A DNA stretch of 64,000 nucleotides, from assembly GCF_022376835.1 (NCBI RefSeq), contig NZ_CP084606.1:1420501-1484500 (forward strand), read 5' to 3'. The position numbers and the translations under genes were made by a program. The notes beneath the pieces are model-generated. The model did not search any database and was not told where the DNA came from. It saw only the letters and a program-made list of their open reading frames with translations. The DNA comes from Brucepastera parasyntrophica (lineage in GTDB: Bacteria > Spirochaetota > Spirochaetia > Treponematales > Treponemataceae). Positions 39,044 to 47,339 of this stretch are shown here, one piece after another; within the stretch, counting starts at the first letter, position 1; each line of letters opens with the position of its first letter.

Positions 39044-39045
39044 AC
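39007..39045 (-). CDS. Putative leader peptide upstream of the MATE gene
   Basis: GTG at 39045, 12 codons, stop TAA at 39007: MPCKLISLGLWR. GGAG lies nine bases upstream (39058-39055), within GGAGAAATAA, the same string that serves as the MATE ribosome site. The ORF covers nearly all of the terminator stem, so a ribosome on it would block the hairpin. This arrangement resembles ribosome-mediated attenuation of antibiotic resistance genes in Gram-positives. Existence of the peptide is inferred. Confidence 0.5.
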   Translation of the reverse strand: MPCKLISLGLWR

Positions 39046-39323
39046 TTTTTATTTCTCCTATCCGGCGATAAGAGAAATATGCGTAATTATTGAAGGTACT
39101 TTATTCAAAAAAAAAAAAACTGTCAAGCGAGAATGTTCAAAACCAGCGGATTTTTTTCAATATGAAATTCCAATCTTCAATATCGTAAGCAATGCGCAGG
39201 CATTTTTCAGGGAGCATACATGGACAGTCCCCTGATTTTCCATTACACTGGTTTCTAATATAAACCGGCGGTTATGCCATGTACAATTATTCTCAGGAGT
39301 ACGGAGCGCAAGGGTTGATTCGA

Positions 39324-39397
39324 GGCGAGGGTTAAAACCCGAGACCAATTCCACGGGAGAGAAAAACTCTCCGCTGCTCTGCGGCGGAGAGTTTTAT
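39324..39397 (+). promoter_or_regulatory. GCGAGGGTTAA hairpin element covering the tolC-like ribosome site
   Basis: GGCGAGGGTTAA at 39324, TTCCACGGGAGA, then AAAACTCTCCGC (39363-39374) pairing exactly with GCGGAGAGTTTT (39384-39395) around a 9-base loop. The only ribosome site, GGAGAG at 39386-39391, is inside the right arm, and the ATG follows at 39398. Folding would hide it. Confidence 0.6.
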
Positions 39398-40807
39398 ATG
39401 AAGCTGAAAAAATTTTTTATCTGCCTGTTTTCATTTTTCATTTCCGCTGTTGCGGTATCTCAGTCATTATCCGATTTTGCGGTACTGCTGGAAGGCTATG
39501 CGTCAAATGATACTACGCGACAGAGCCTTGAGCTGGACAAGCGGAGCGCCTTTCTTTCCATGCAGCGGTACAATATTGAAGCCGGAACCGCCTTTACCAT
39601 TTCGACAGGCCAGACAGTTATAGAATTTCCCGACAGCGGCGCACAGATTTCCGCAAGGCCCGGCATTACAGTCGGACTGCCTCAGCTCCGGAATACTTCA
39701 ATAAGCGCTGAAGTGCCTCTGGAGTATAACGGAAATGATCCGCCAAGGGCAGGCGTGAATGTAACGGCAAGGACCGATATTTTTTCCGGAAACGCAAAAT
39801 CCCGGCAGACCGGACTTGAAGAAAAAGAGCGGCAGTATATTGTTGCAGCAAGGCAGCTTGAATCACACAAACTGCAGCTGCAGAAGGAATTCTGGGAAGA
39901 TGTCCGGGAAATATACGGTTACAGGAATGATATTTATAAAGCGCAGGAAGCTATTGTTCTTGCGCGGCAGGATATGGAAACAAGGGAAGCTGCGGGATAT
40001 ACGGCTTCCAGCACCGTGTGGAGGACTACCGAACTCAAGCTCCGCAGCCGACAGCGTGAGCTTACCGAGGCGGAACGGACATATGCCCGGTCACTGGAGG
40101 AATTTGCCCGCAGCTGCGGCATCCCCGTTGTGGTTCTCCCCGAGGTAATTCCCGGCCAGGAACTGGCTGATATTTCAGCCTTTCCCCAGGCCGGATTTTC
40201 CGAGCTTGAGTCCGCTGAGTGGAATCATTATATAAATACGATGAGCAGAAGCGCTTCGGGACGGAGTTTTTCCCTGAACGGTCTTGCGGGTTATTCTCTG
40301 GACCGCATTACACAGACCTCGAGCGTATCGGGCGGTGTCGGAATAAGTCTGCCAGGCGTCACTCTTTCCTCGGCGCTTTCGTTTCCGCTTGACTCTTCAC
40401 AGAACCCCGCCCTCTCGATTTCCCTGGAATGGAAGCCGAACGGAATAAGGACGCACAGAATCGATAATGAAATACGGGAAATATCAGGCAAAAAGGAATT
40501 GCTGAACATACATATTGCAAAAAAGAACTATTACGATACGGTACTCGAATATGACAGAAAAAAAGAAGATCTCGAATGGCAGCAGGAAGTATATACGGAA
40601 GAATTTGAAGTATACAAAACTCACGCCGGTGAACAGGAACAATGGTACAGGGCGGGCATAATCAGCGAAACAGATTATCTCCAGTCCCAGACGGAATACA
40701 AACTTGCCGAATATCGTTTACAGGCCCTGTACATTGACTGTATCCTCTATAATCTTGATGTCGCGCTTCTGTTTATTCCCGAACTTTCCCCGGAGGATTT
40801 GCTATGA
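39398..40807 (+). CDS. TolC-like outer membrane efflux protein
   Basis: 469 residues. Signal peptide FFICLFSFFISAVAVSQS. Two long alpha-helical stretches (about 135-240 and 340-450; for example QLESHKLQLQKEFWEDVREIYGYRND and YNLDVALLF near the end) with beta segments between them fit the TolC/OEP fold. YRAGIISETDYLQSQTEYKLAEYRLQALY is a good OEP-type repeat. It probably forms the outer membrane channel for the HlyD and MacB-type proteins encoded next. The stop overlaps the hlyD start (ATGA). Its ribosome site lies in a hairpin. Confidence 0.85.
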   Translation: MKLKKFFICLFSFFISAVAVSQSLSDFAVLLEGYASNDTTRQSLELDKRSAFLSMQRYNIEAGTAFTISTGQTVIEFPDSGAQISARPGITVGLPQLRNTSISAEVPLEYNGNDPPRAGVNVTARTDIFSGNAKSRQTGLEEKERQYIVAARQLESHKLQLQKEFWEDVREIYGYRNDIYKAQEAIVLARQDMETREAAGYTASSTVWRTTELKLRSRQRELTEAERTYARSLEEFARSCGIPVVVLPEVIPGQELADISAFPQAGFSELESAEWNHYINTMSRSASGRSFSLNGLAGYSLDRITQTSSVSGGVGISLPGVTLSSALSFPLDSSQNPALSISLEWKPNGIRTHRIDNEIREISGKKELLNIHIAKKNYYDTVLEYDRKKEDLEWQQEVYTEEFEVYKTHAGEQEQWYRAGIISETDYLQSQTEYKLAEYRLQALYIDCILYNLDVALLFIPELSPEDLL

Positions 40808-41782
40808 AAACCAAAAAGAAAAAAAACTCAAACCTCTGATAATAACACTTGTTATTATACTGATAGCCGGAGGCATTATTTTTTTTATCGGGAGAAAGAA
40901 CGCCGCGCCCCGGGAAGAAATGCGTTACACAGTACGAAGAGAGACGTTTAAGAATATCATAGAAATATCGGGAAACATTGAAGCCGCCCAGCAGCAGAAC
41001 CTTCAGGCGGCGGGAGACGGAACGGTCGAACAGGTCTTTGTTAAAGAGGGTGACCGGGTAAAAACGGGGACCGTTCTGGTTGTGCTGGATGATACCCAGC
41101 AGCAGTATAATCTTGCCAGTCATGACTACCAGATGAACCAGGACAGGATAACCGGGGCCCTGGGAAAGCTTGAACTCATGGAAAAGCAGCGCGAAGTTTT
41201 GCTGAAAAACATCGAAGACAGAAAAATAATCGCCCGGTTTGACGGTGTTATAGGCCAGCTTAAAATAGCTGACGGCGATTATGCAAAAGCCCAGGATTCT
41301 TTCGGATATCTGATTGACCGGAGTCATATGAAAGCCACTGTTGAAATTGTGGAAACCGATTCATCACGCCTCAAAGCCGGGCAAAAGGTTTTTCTTTCAT
41401 TCCCCGCTTACCCGAATCTCAATGTTGAAGGAACGGTGGTTTCATATCCGGCAGTGGGCCGCATCACAACCCGGGGGCGACAGTTCTGGATACGGAAATA
41501 CGCATAGAAAACCCGCCTGATGAAATCCTTCCGGGCTACTCCTTTACAGGGGAAATACAGGTTGGGGAAGAAGAAACCGTTCTGCTGGTGGAAATCGCCG
41601 CTATCGGTTACGAAAACGGAAAACCCTTTGCGGAAAAATTCGTGGGCGATACAATAGAACGGGTGGAGGTTGAATTCAAACCCTACGCAAGGGGCTTTGC
41701 CAGGGTCATTTCCGTCCTTGAAGAAGGCGATGTCCTCAAAGCCCAGCAGGACAATAATCCGAATGTTACGGTACGTTTCTGA
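40804..41782 (+). CDS. HlyD/MacA-type periplasmic adaptor, two apparent frameshifts
   Basis: GGAGG six bases upstream supports ATG at 40804, but this frame stops after 11 codons. A base added to the A8 run at 40819-40826 gives MKTKKKK then LKPLIITLVIILIAGGIIFFIG, a membrane anchor. The adaptor body follows: GNIEAAQQQNLQAAGDGTVE, VKEGDRVKTGTVLVVLDDTQ. A second shift in the G5 run at 41473-41477 splits YPAVGRITTR from ATVLDTEIRIENPPDEILPG and the C-terminal part ending NVTVRF at 41782. Two added bases give 326 residues. It bridges the inner membrane pump and the TolC-like channel. The stop overlaps the ATPase start (TGATG). Sequencing error is likelier than a pseudogene. Confidence 0.85.
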
Positions 41783-42480
41783 TGAATATGCCTGAGACCG
41801 GTCCGCTTCTTTCGCTTCGCGATATATATAAAATATATACAATGGGAGAATCGGAAGTTTTTGCGCTTAACGGTATTTCCCTGACTATCGAAAAAGGCGA
41901 ATTTGTATCAATAATGGGACCTTCCGGATCCGGAAAGTCAACCTGCATGCATATAATAGGCTGCCTTGATCATCCAACCTCGGGAGATATTTTTATAAGC
42001 GGAAAAAATACTTCACAGATGAACGCGAAGGAACTCGCCGTACTCCGCAATAAAACGGTTGGGTTTGTATTCCAGCAGTACAATCTTATCAGTAATATGA
42101 CTGTTCTTGAAAATGTTATGCTGCCCCTCCGGTATCAGGGCCTGTCCATTTCGGAACGGAAAGCCAGAGCCGTGGAAGTGCTGGAGAGGATAGGGCTTTC
42201 AGACAGATTAAAGCATACGCCGGGTGAATTATCTGGAGGGCAAAAACAGCGGACAGCCATTGCCCGGGCTACAGTAACCAACCCGGAACTGATACTTGCG
42301 GATGAACCGACAGGTGCGCTTGACAGCGAAACAGGAAATTCCGTTATTGATCTTTTTCACGATATAAATAAAAACGGTACCACTATACTAATTGTTACCC
42401 ACGATCAGGATATAGGTAATACCGCCCCCCGCCGGATACATTTGCGCGACGGGAAAATTACGGAGGACAGCTGTGTTTGA
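41782..42480 (+). CDS. MacB/LolD-type ABC transporter ATPase
   Basis: 232 residues. It powers the permease encoded next. Walker [11 protein letters not shown]-loop FVFQQYNLI, signature LSGGQKQR, Walker [13 protein letters not shown] and the H-loop VTHD are all intact. The GALD after Walker B is typical of the MacB/LolD group. It overlaps hlyD by one base and the permease by 8. Confidence 0.95.
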   Translation: MNMPETGPLLSLRDIYKIYTMGESEVFALNGISLTIEKGEFVSIMGPSGSGKSTCMHIIGCLDHPTSGDIFISGKNTSQMNAKELAVLRNKTVGFVFQQYNLISNMTVLENVMLPLRYQGLSISERKARAVEVLERIGLSDRLKHTPGELSGGQKQRTAIARATVTNPELILADEPTGALDSETGNSVIDLFHDINKNGTTILIVTHDQDIGNTAPRRIHLRDGKITEDSCV

Positions 42481-43660
42481 AGATTTTCTGAACGCCGTCA
42501 GGAATTTCAAAACAAGCAAAACAAGGACTATCCTTTCTCTGCTGGGTATTATTATCGGAGTCGCTTCCGTAATTATGGTTACAAGTATTGGCCAAAGCGC
42601 GACGGAAGATGTAAAGTCTTCATTCGGTTCATCGGGCCTCGATCTGGTGAGTGTCTCAACAGGATGGGCGAGAAGAAACGAGCGGATCGATTTTAATGAA
42701 GCCTTCCGCGAAGAATTATACGCGGAAATCCCCGGTATAAAAAATATTTACTATACAAATTCGTTCAGCGGGACACTGAGAAACGGCGGACTCGATGTTA
42801 ATATGCAGCTGAAAGCCCTGGAACCCGGATATTTCGGGGCGACATCCCTGAATATTGACTACGGCAGAAGTTTTACCCTTTCGGAAGATGTAACGGGAGC
42901 CCAGAAAGTAATTCTGGGCGCGGAAATAATCCGGTTCCTTTTCCCTGAAGGCGAACCAATAGGAAAAACGGTTATACTGCAGGCAGACGGCTACCGCCTC
43001 GGCTTTGAGGTTATCGGAGTCCTTGAATATTCCGACGCGATCGGGTTCGAGGATCCCAATTATTCAGCCTATGTGACACGGGGTTTTTACCGGAGAAAAA
43101 TACTGCCCAACGCGACGGCTTCAGAAATAATGATTCAAGTATTCTCCCAGGAGCAGGCGCCCCGGGTCCATCAGGCGATTGAAATGCTCGCGGCTACAAA
43201 AACCAATAATCCCCAGGCCCTTCATGTATTCTCCATGCAATCAATTCTTGAGCAGTATGACAGAATCACCCTGTCAATGAATCTGCTGCTTTCCGGAATT
43301 GCCGCCATTTCCCTGCTTGTCGGCGGTATCGGAATAATGAATATCATGATTGTCTCCGTTACCGAGCGGAAAAAAGAAATCGGAATCCGAAAGGCACTCG
43401 GCGCCAGTCCGGCGGCTATCCGCAATCAATTTCTTGTGGAGTCGGCAACTCTGACCCTTTTCGGGGGCTTTATCGGCATACTGATAGGACTTTTTCTGAG
43501 TTATCTTGTGGTATCGTTTTTTAACTGGAAATTCAGCATACAGTGGATGAATTGTATAATTGCGTTTCTGTTTTCGGCTCTGGTCGGAATATTTTTCGGT
43601 ATGCAGCCTGCCATACGCGCAGCAAAACTTGATCCGGTGGAGGCGCTCGCGGGAGAATAG
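42473..43660 (+). CDS. MacB-type ABC transporter permease
   Basis: 395 residues from a GTG at 42473. One N-terminal membrane helix (ILSLLGIIIGVASVIMVTSIG) with SKTRTILS ahead, a periplasmic MacB_PCD domain (about 45-250), then three C-terminal helices: LLSGIAAISLLVGGIGIMNIMIVSVTERKKEIGIRKALGA and the last pair. The VSVTERKKEIGIRKALGA coupling segment is diagnostic. Unlike classical MacB, ATPase and permease are separate genes. With the TolC-like and HlyD proteins it forms a tripartite exporter; cargo unknown (drug, peptide or lipid). Confidence 0.94.
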   Translation: MFEDFLNAVRNFKTSKTRTILSLLGIIIGVASVIMVTSIGQSATEDVKSSFGSSGLDLVSVSTGWARRNERIDFNEAFREELYAEIPGIKNIYYTNSFSGTLRNGGLDVNMQLKALEPGYFGATSLNIDYGRSFTLSEDVTGAQKVILGAEIIRFLFPEGEPIGKTVILQADGYRLGFEVIGVLEYSDAIGFEDPNYSAYVTRGFYRRKILPNATASEIMIQVFSQEQAPRVHQAIEMLAATKTNNPQALHVFSMQSILEQYDRITLSMNLLLSGIAAISLLVGGIGIMNIMIVSVTERKKEIGIRKALGASPAAIRNQFLVESATLTLFGGFIGILIGLFLSYLVVSFFNWKFSIQWMNCIIAFLFSALVGIFFGMQPAIRAAKLDPVEALAGE

Positions 43661-43666
43661 CGGCTA

Positions 43667-44455
43667 TTATTTCCCGCGGTCTTTCTTTTTCCGAGGCCCC
43701 GGATTTCCGGTTTTCCGGGAGGTCAAGGGTTTTTCGGAAGTGTTTCTTTTTTCGTGACCGGACATCCTCTCCTGCCTGGCATGAAATGACGGGGGCTCAG
43801 GCTCTTCAAAGCGCATTACTTCTCCGGAAAAGGGATGGACAAATGCCAGTGTCCGGGCATGAAGAAAAAGGCGGTCCGAATCCGCGTTCCTCTGCCCGTA
43901 TACCGGGTCGCCGGCAAGAGGATGACCGAGATGCGACAAATGAATCCTGATCTGGTTTTTCCGGCCGGTTTCAAGGCGGCATTCAACCAGATCGGAAAAC
44001 CGGTCTCTTTCAAGAACCGTAAAATGGGTTACAGCTTTTTCCGCGTGTTTGAATTGTTCCGTTTGTTCCGGACCGGGGACAAACCCCACGCCATAACGGT
44101 TATAGGTAATAGGAGCATTGATAGTCCCTGATTCGGGAAGCGGTTTTGAGCCGGGAGAACTAAGGCACACACAGCGGTACATCCGCTCGGTAACAATTTT
44201 ATTCCAGCCGTCCATAATAATTTTCTTTGCCTGAGGCGTGCAGGCAAACATCATTACTCCCGAGGTCTCACGGTCAAGACGGTGGACAGAACAAATCCGT
44301 ATATTCCGTTTATTGCGGAATAATGTCTTGAGCATATCCTGCATATTCCTTTGGCCCGCGCCCGGATGGCCGGTGGAAAGAATACCCGCCGGCTTATTTA
44401 CAACAATAATATATTCATCCTGGAACAGAATCCTGATCCCATTATTTTTTCCCAT
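43667..44455 (-). CDS. RluA-family pseudouridine synthase
   Basis: 262 residues. Motif HRLDRETSGVMMF near residue 58 carries the catalytic Asp; VNKPAGILSTGHPG, ETGRKNQIRIHLSHLGHPLAGDPVYG and FLHARTLAFVHP are the other family blocks. It has no N-terminal S4 domain, and a basic C-terminal tail (RKTGNPGPRKKKDRGK) that may bind RNA. The substrate, rRNA or tRNA, is not decided by sequence. Its ribosome site AAAGGA lies in the edge of repeat copy 2. Convergent with the exporter operon. Confidence 0.9.
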   Translation of the reverse strand: MGKNNGIRILFQDEYIIVVNKPAGILSTGHPGAGQRNMQDMLKTLFRNKRNIRICSVHRLDRETSGVMMFACTPQAKKIIMDGWNKIVTERMYRCVCLSSPGSKPLPESGTINAPITYNRYGVGFVPGPEQTEQFKHAEKAVTHFTVLERDRFSDLVECRLETGRKNQIRIHLSHLGHPLAGDPVYGQRNADSDRLFLHARTLAFVHPFSGEVMRFEEPEPPSFHARQERMSGHEKRNTSEKPLTSRKTGNPGPRKKKDRGK

Positions 44456-44467
44456 CAGAATTATAGT

Positions 44468-44568
44468 CCTTTAATGTAAGTTTCTGATGCAAAGACTTGG
44501 TTAATTCTTTACATCAGAAACACGTAGAATCGGAAATAGTCAAATAATTTAAATTATTTGACTATATT
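44468..44568 (+). repeat. ~100-bp intergenic repeat, copy 2
   Basis: Same layout as copy 1: CCTTTAATGTAA, stem GTTTCTGATGCAAA / TTTACATCAGAAAC with one mismatch, CACGTAGAATCGGAA, then a perfect 30-bp palindrome with half-site ATAGTCAAATAATTT. Lies between the divergent rlu and pth genes. Confidence 0.85.
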
Positions 44569-44604
44569 GTACACTATTTCAGGATTTTCAGATAGAATGG
44601 CTTC

Positions 44605-45189
44605 ATGATATCCCTTGTTGTGTTTCTCGGAAATTACGGGAAAAAATTCGCAGGCAACCGGCATAATGCGGGATGGCTTTTTGCGGATTCGCTTGATATG
44701 TTTGTCGGAACCGTATGGCAGAAAAAATTCAAGGGCGAATACTGTACTCTTGCAATAAGGGGAGAAACGGAAGAGAACAGACAGGTGTTTTTTTTAAAAC
44801 CTGAAACATATATGAATCTGTCAGGCACAAGCATACGGGAACTCGCGGTCTTTTATAAAATAAAACCGGAAGAAATGCTGGTCGTCCATGATGAACTGGA
44901 ACTTCCTCCGGGAACAGTCAGCCTCAAATGGTCCGGCGGGCTGGGCGGACATAACGGACTGCGTTCGGCGAAAGAGGAACTCGGGACTGCGGACTTCTGG
45001 CGGTTGCGTATCGGAATCGGACGGCCGGGTAATCCTGATGTTGCGGGATATGTCCTTTCCGACTTTTCAGATGACGAGCGGATACTTTTAAGCCAGATAT
45101 TCCCTCCTCTCGGCGAACTCATGGAAAACATCCTGGCCCGTGGCCCGGAATCATTTCTGAAAGAATGGTCAAAAAAGAAACTGGTTTAG
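44605..45189 (+). CDS. pth: Peptidyl-tRNA hydrolase
   Basis: 194 residues. It frees tRNA from peptidyl-tRNA dropped by stalled ribosomes. FLGNYGKKFAGNRHNAGW holds the conserved Asn and the catalytic His; FFLKPETYMNLSG, VVHDELELPPG and GGLGGHNGLRS are all present. The second glycine of the usual GLGNPG is shifted (FLGNYG), a mild variation. No clear ribosome site precedes the ATG at 44605. Repeat copy 2 lies just upstream. Confidence 0.95.
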   Translation: MISLVVFLGNYGKKFAGNRHNAGWLFADSLDMFVGTVWQKKFKGEYCTLAIRGETEENRQVFFLKPETYMNLSGTSIRELAVFYKIKPEEMLVVHDELELPPGTVSLKWSGGLGGHNGLRSAKEELGTADFWRLRIGIGRPGNPDVAGYVLSDFSDDERILLSQIFPPLGELMENILARGPESFLKEWSKKKLV

Positions 45190-45299
45190 TTTTCCGTAAA
45201 AGTACCGGCAAAACCGACTGGCGGTCAGTTATCAAACACATGGAAAACGAAAAGTTCACAGAAAATCTTCTATTAGTTCAATAAATTACTTTCCTTAAG

Positions 45300-45674
45300 A
45301 TGTTTGCATTATTATTAAGCCAACAGTTTAATAATTGCATGGATAAAGAAAAGTTATTGAATGTCTCGGAAATTTTTGGTGACAACCTTCGGAGGCTCAG
45401 ACACAAACAAAAGCTTTCACAGCTTGAACTTTCGGCACGATCGGGTCTTTCTCACACATTTATAAATAATATTGAAAATGGGAAAAAATGGATTTCTCCC
45501 AAAACCCTTGAAGCTCTCTGCAGGGAATTGCACGCCTATCCTTTCGAGTTTTTCCTGGATCCGGAACTCCTTGATTCAAATTCAAAATATATTCTGATTG
45601 CCCAGCAATCAAATCTGATTTTTGAACTTGAAGAAGTTCTTGCAAAATACCGTATAGGAAATCAGGGCGAATAA
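45300..45674 (+). CDS. XRE-family helix-turn-helix regulator
   Basis: 124 residues from the ATG at 45300, or 111 from an ATG at 45339; neither has a good ribosome site. The HTH_3 domain is complete: FGDNLRRLRHKQKLSQLELSARSGLSHTFINNIENGKKWISPKTLEALCRELHAYPFEFF, split here over residues about 27-87. The rest is a short acidic-helical tail. The domain looks like stand-alone regulators with sigma70 contacts. No obvious target; downstream is mazG after a hairpin. Confidence 0.85.
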   Translation: MFALLLSQQFNNCMDKEKLLNVSEIFGDNLRRLRHKQKLSQLELSARSGLSHTFINNIENGKKWISPKTLEALCRELHAYPFEFFLDPELLDSNSKYILIAQQSNLIFELEEVLAKYRIGNQGE

Positions 45675-45787
45675 AATCCCTCACAGGTAAATCTCCGGCG
45701 GACGTGATATCCGCATAGCAATTATTCTATATTCATGGCATACTCAAAAACACCCGCAAAACCAAACCTACTGCCGGGTGCATCGCC

Positions 45788-45824
45788 GAGTCTATTTCAA
45801 AATCCGCCATTTTGAAATAGACTC
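45788..45824. repeat. 16-bp perfect hairpin upstream of mazG
   Basis: GAGTCTATTTCAAAAT (45788-45803) and ATTTTGAAATAGACTC (45809-45824) with a 5-base loop, 25 bases ahead of the mazG ATG. The TTTCAAAAT core is shared with two other intergenic hairpins. Confidence 0.7.
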
Positions 45825-45849
45825 CGCTTTAAATCACGGAGTTATTTCT

Positions 45850-46674
45850 ATGGAACCCACAAAAGTTCAGGAGGCCTTTGAAAGGCTGTATCAGATTATA
45901 ATAAAGCTGAGAGGCCCGGGCGGCTGCCCCTGGGATATAGAGCAAACCCCGCTCACCTTAAGGGAAACGCTGATCGAAGAATGTTATGAGACTGTTGAAG
46001 CAATAACAGACGGTGATACCAGTCATATCTGCGAAGAACTGGGAGACGTTTTTCTGAATGTTATAATGCTTTCATATATTTATGAGCAGCAGAATGACTT
46101 TACACTTGAAACCGTACTGGACAAAGTCTCCGATAAACTCATCCGCAGGCACCCCCATGTCTTCGGCCAGACCGAAGGATTTGCAGGCCCGGACAGCAGG
46201 GACCGTACCGATACGGCTGACAAGGTAATTTCGCAGTGGGACCATATCAAACAGAAACTCGAGGGCCGCACCGGGGACTCGGTTCTGGATGGCGTATCCG
46301 CGGGACTCCCGTCTCTTGAGCGGGCAAAAAAACTTCAGAAAAAAGCTTCAAAATGCGGTTTTGACTGGGACAGCGCGGACTCGGTTTGGCCAAAGCTTGA
46401 TGAAGAAACCGCCGAATTCAGGGAAGCCATAGCCGCCGGGGACGCGGACAAAATGGAAGACGAATTCGGCGACATGCTGTTCGTTATGGTAAATATCGCA
46501 CGCCATCTCAATATTGATCCGGGGACGGCACTCACCAGATCGAACCTCAAATTTACCCGCCGGTTTAAACATGTGGAAAAAGAAATGAAAGCGGCAGGTT
46601 TGCCTATGAATAAAGAAACCCAGGAAAAAATGGAGCTGTTCTGGCAGGAAGCGAAGGCGCAGGAAAAACGCTAA
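45850..46674 (+). CDS. mazG: Nucleoside triphosphate pyrophosphohydrolase MazG
   Basis: 274 residues from the ATG at 45850; an upstream in-frame start at 45778 runs through a hairpin and is unlikely. It hydrolyses NTPs to NMP and pyrophosphate, clearing odd nucleotides and lowering the (p)ppGpp response. LRGPGGCPWDIEQTPLTLRETLIEECYE is the family N-terminus; EECYE with EELGDVFLNV supplies the metal-binding EExxE and ExxD. A second MazG unit (about 165-265; EETAEFREAI, EDEFGDMLFVMVNIAR) is present. It overlaps the convergent phosphoesterase by 4 bp. Confidence 0.94.
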   Translation: MEPTKVQEAFERLYQIIIKLRGPGGCPWDIEQTPLTLRETLIEECYETVEAITDGDTSHICEELGDVFLNVIMLSYIYEQQNDFTLETVLDKVSDKLIRRHPHVFGQTEGFAGPDSRDRTDTADKVISQWDHIKQKLEGRTGDSVLDGVSAGLPSLERAKKLQKKASKCGFDWDSADSVWPKLDEETAEFREAIAAGDADKMEDEFGDMLFVMVNIARHLNIDPGTALTRSNLKFTRRFKHVEKEMKAAGLPMNKETQEKMELFWQEAKAQEKR

Positions 46675-47339
46675 AACCTTCCGGGCATTGTTACCAGTTT
46701 AACCTCGGGAGTGATGGAAGCGGCGTCCAGTTCAAGAAGGGCAAAAGAACAGTCGCTGTCGCTCCGGGGCCGGGAAGGACTGCCCGGATTCAATAGCAGA
46801 ATGTGTGAAGCCTGTTCAATAAAGGGAACATGGGTGTGTCCGAAAACAGCAATATCGCTGTCCATGGCACGGGCCGCGTCTATCAGCATTTCAAGCCCGA
46901 AATCAACCGAATGTCTGTGACCATGGACCAGAAAAATGCCGTATCCGCAGGCGGACAGCTTTTGTCTGGCCGGAACTGTCAGGGTGAATCCGGCGGCTTC
47001 TTCAGGAAGAGGGAGATTTCTTCCGACAGGTATGCGTACACGGTACTGGTCGGCGTCTCCGTTTCCTGCGACAAAGGCAACGACGGGAGGCAGGGCTTCA
47101 TAAAGTTTTTCCGAAATCTGCGCGTTTTCAATATACTGGACAATATCCCATATTCCATCGCCCGCAAAAAGGAGGGCGTCTGATTCGGAGCCGTATTTGC
47201 GTACTATATATTCGAAGGCTTCGTAGTCGCCGTGCGTATCGGACACAATCAGAATCACGGCTGTATCGGCGCCGGCAAGTCTTTCAATAGCTTCTTCCGA
47301 ACCGAGTAATCCGGACTCCTGCTGGACAAGTTCATTCAC
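46671..47339 (-). CDS. YfcE/MJ0936-type metallophosphoesterase
   Basis: 222 residues from a GTG at 47339. The five metal motifs occur in order: SDTHGD, FAGDG, GNGD, VHGH, GHTH. The enzyme hydrolyses phosphodiesters with two metal ions; its natural substrate is unknown. An extra 30 residues precede the first motif. The start overlaps the stop of the upstream lipoprotein gene (GTGA), so the two are coupled. Confidence 0.92.
   Translation of the reverse strand: MNELVQQESGLLGSEEAIERLAGADTAVILIVSDTHGDYEAFEYIVRKYGSESDALLFAGDGIWDIVQYIENAQISEKLYEALPPVVAFVAGNGDADQYRVRIPVGRNLPLPEEAAGFTLTVPARQKLSACGYGIFLVHGHRHSVDFGLEMLIDAARAMDSDIAVFGHTHVPFIEQASHILLLNPGSPSRPRSDSDCSFALLELDAASITPEVKLVTMPGRF

Noticed and set aside
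38979-39120. Known riboswitch (guanidine, purine, preQ1 or THF) ahead of the MATE gene
   Set aside because: No conserved core motif of these classes is visible; a leader ORF explains the terminator better.
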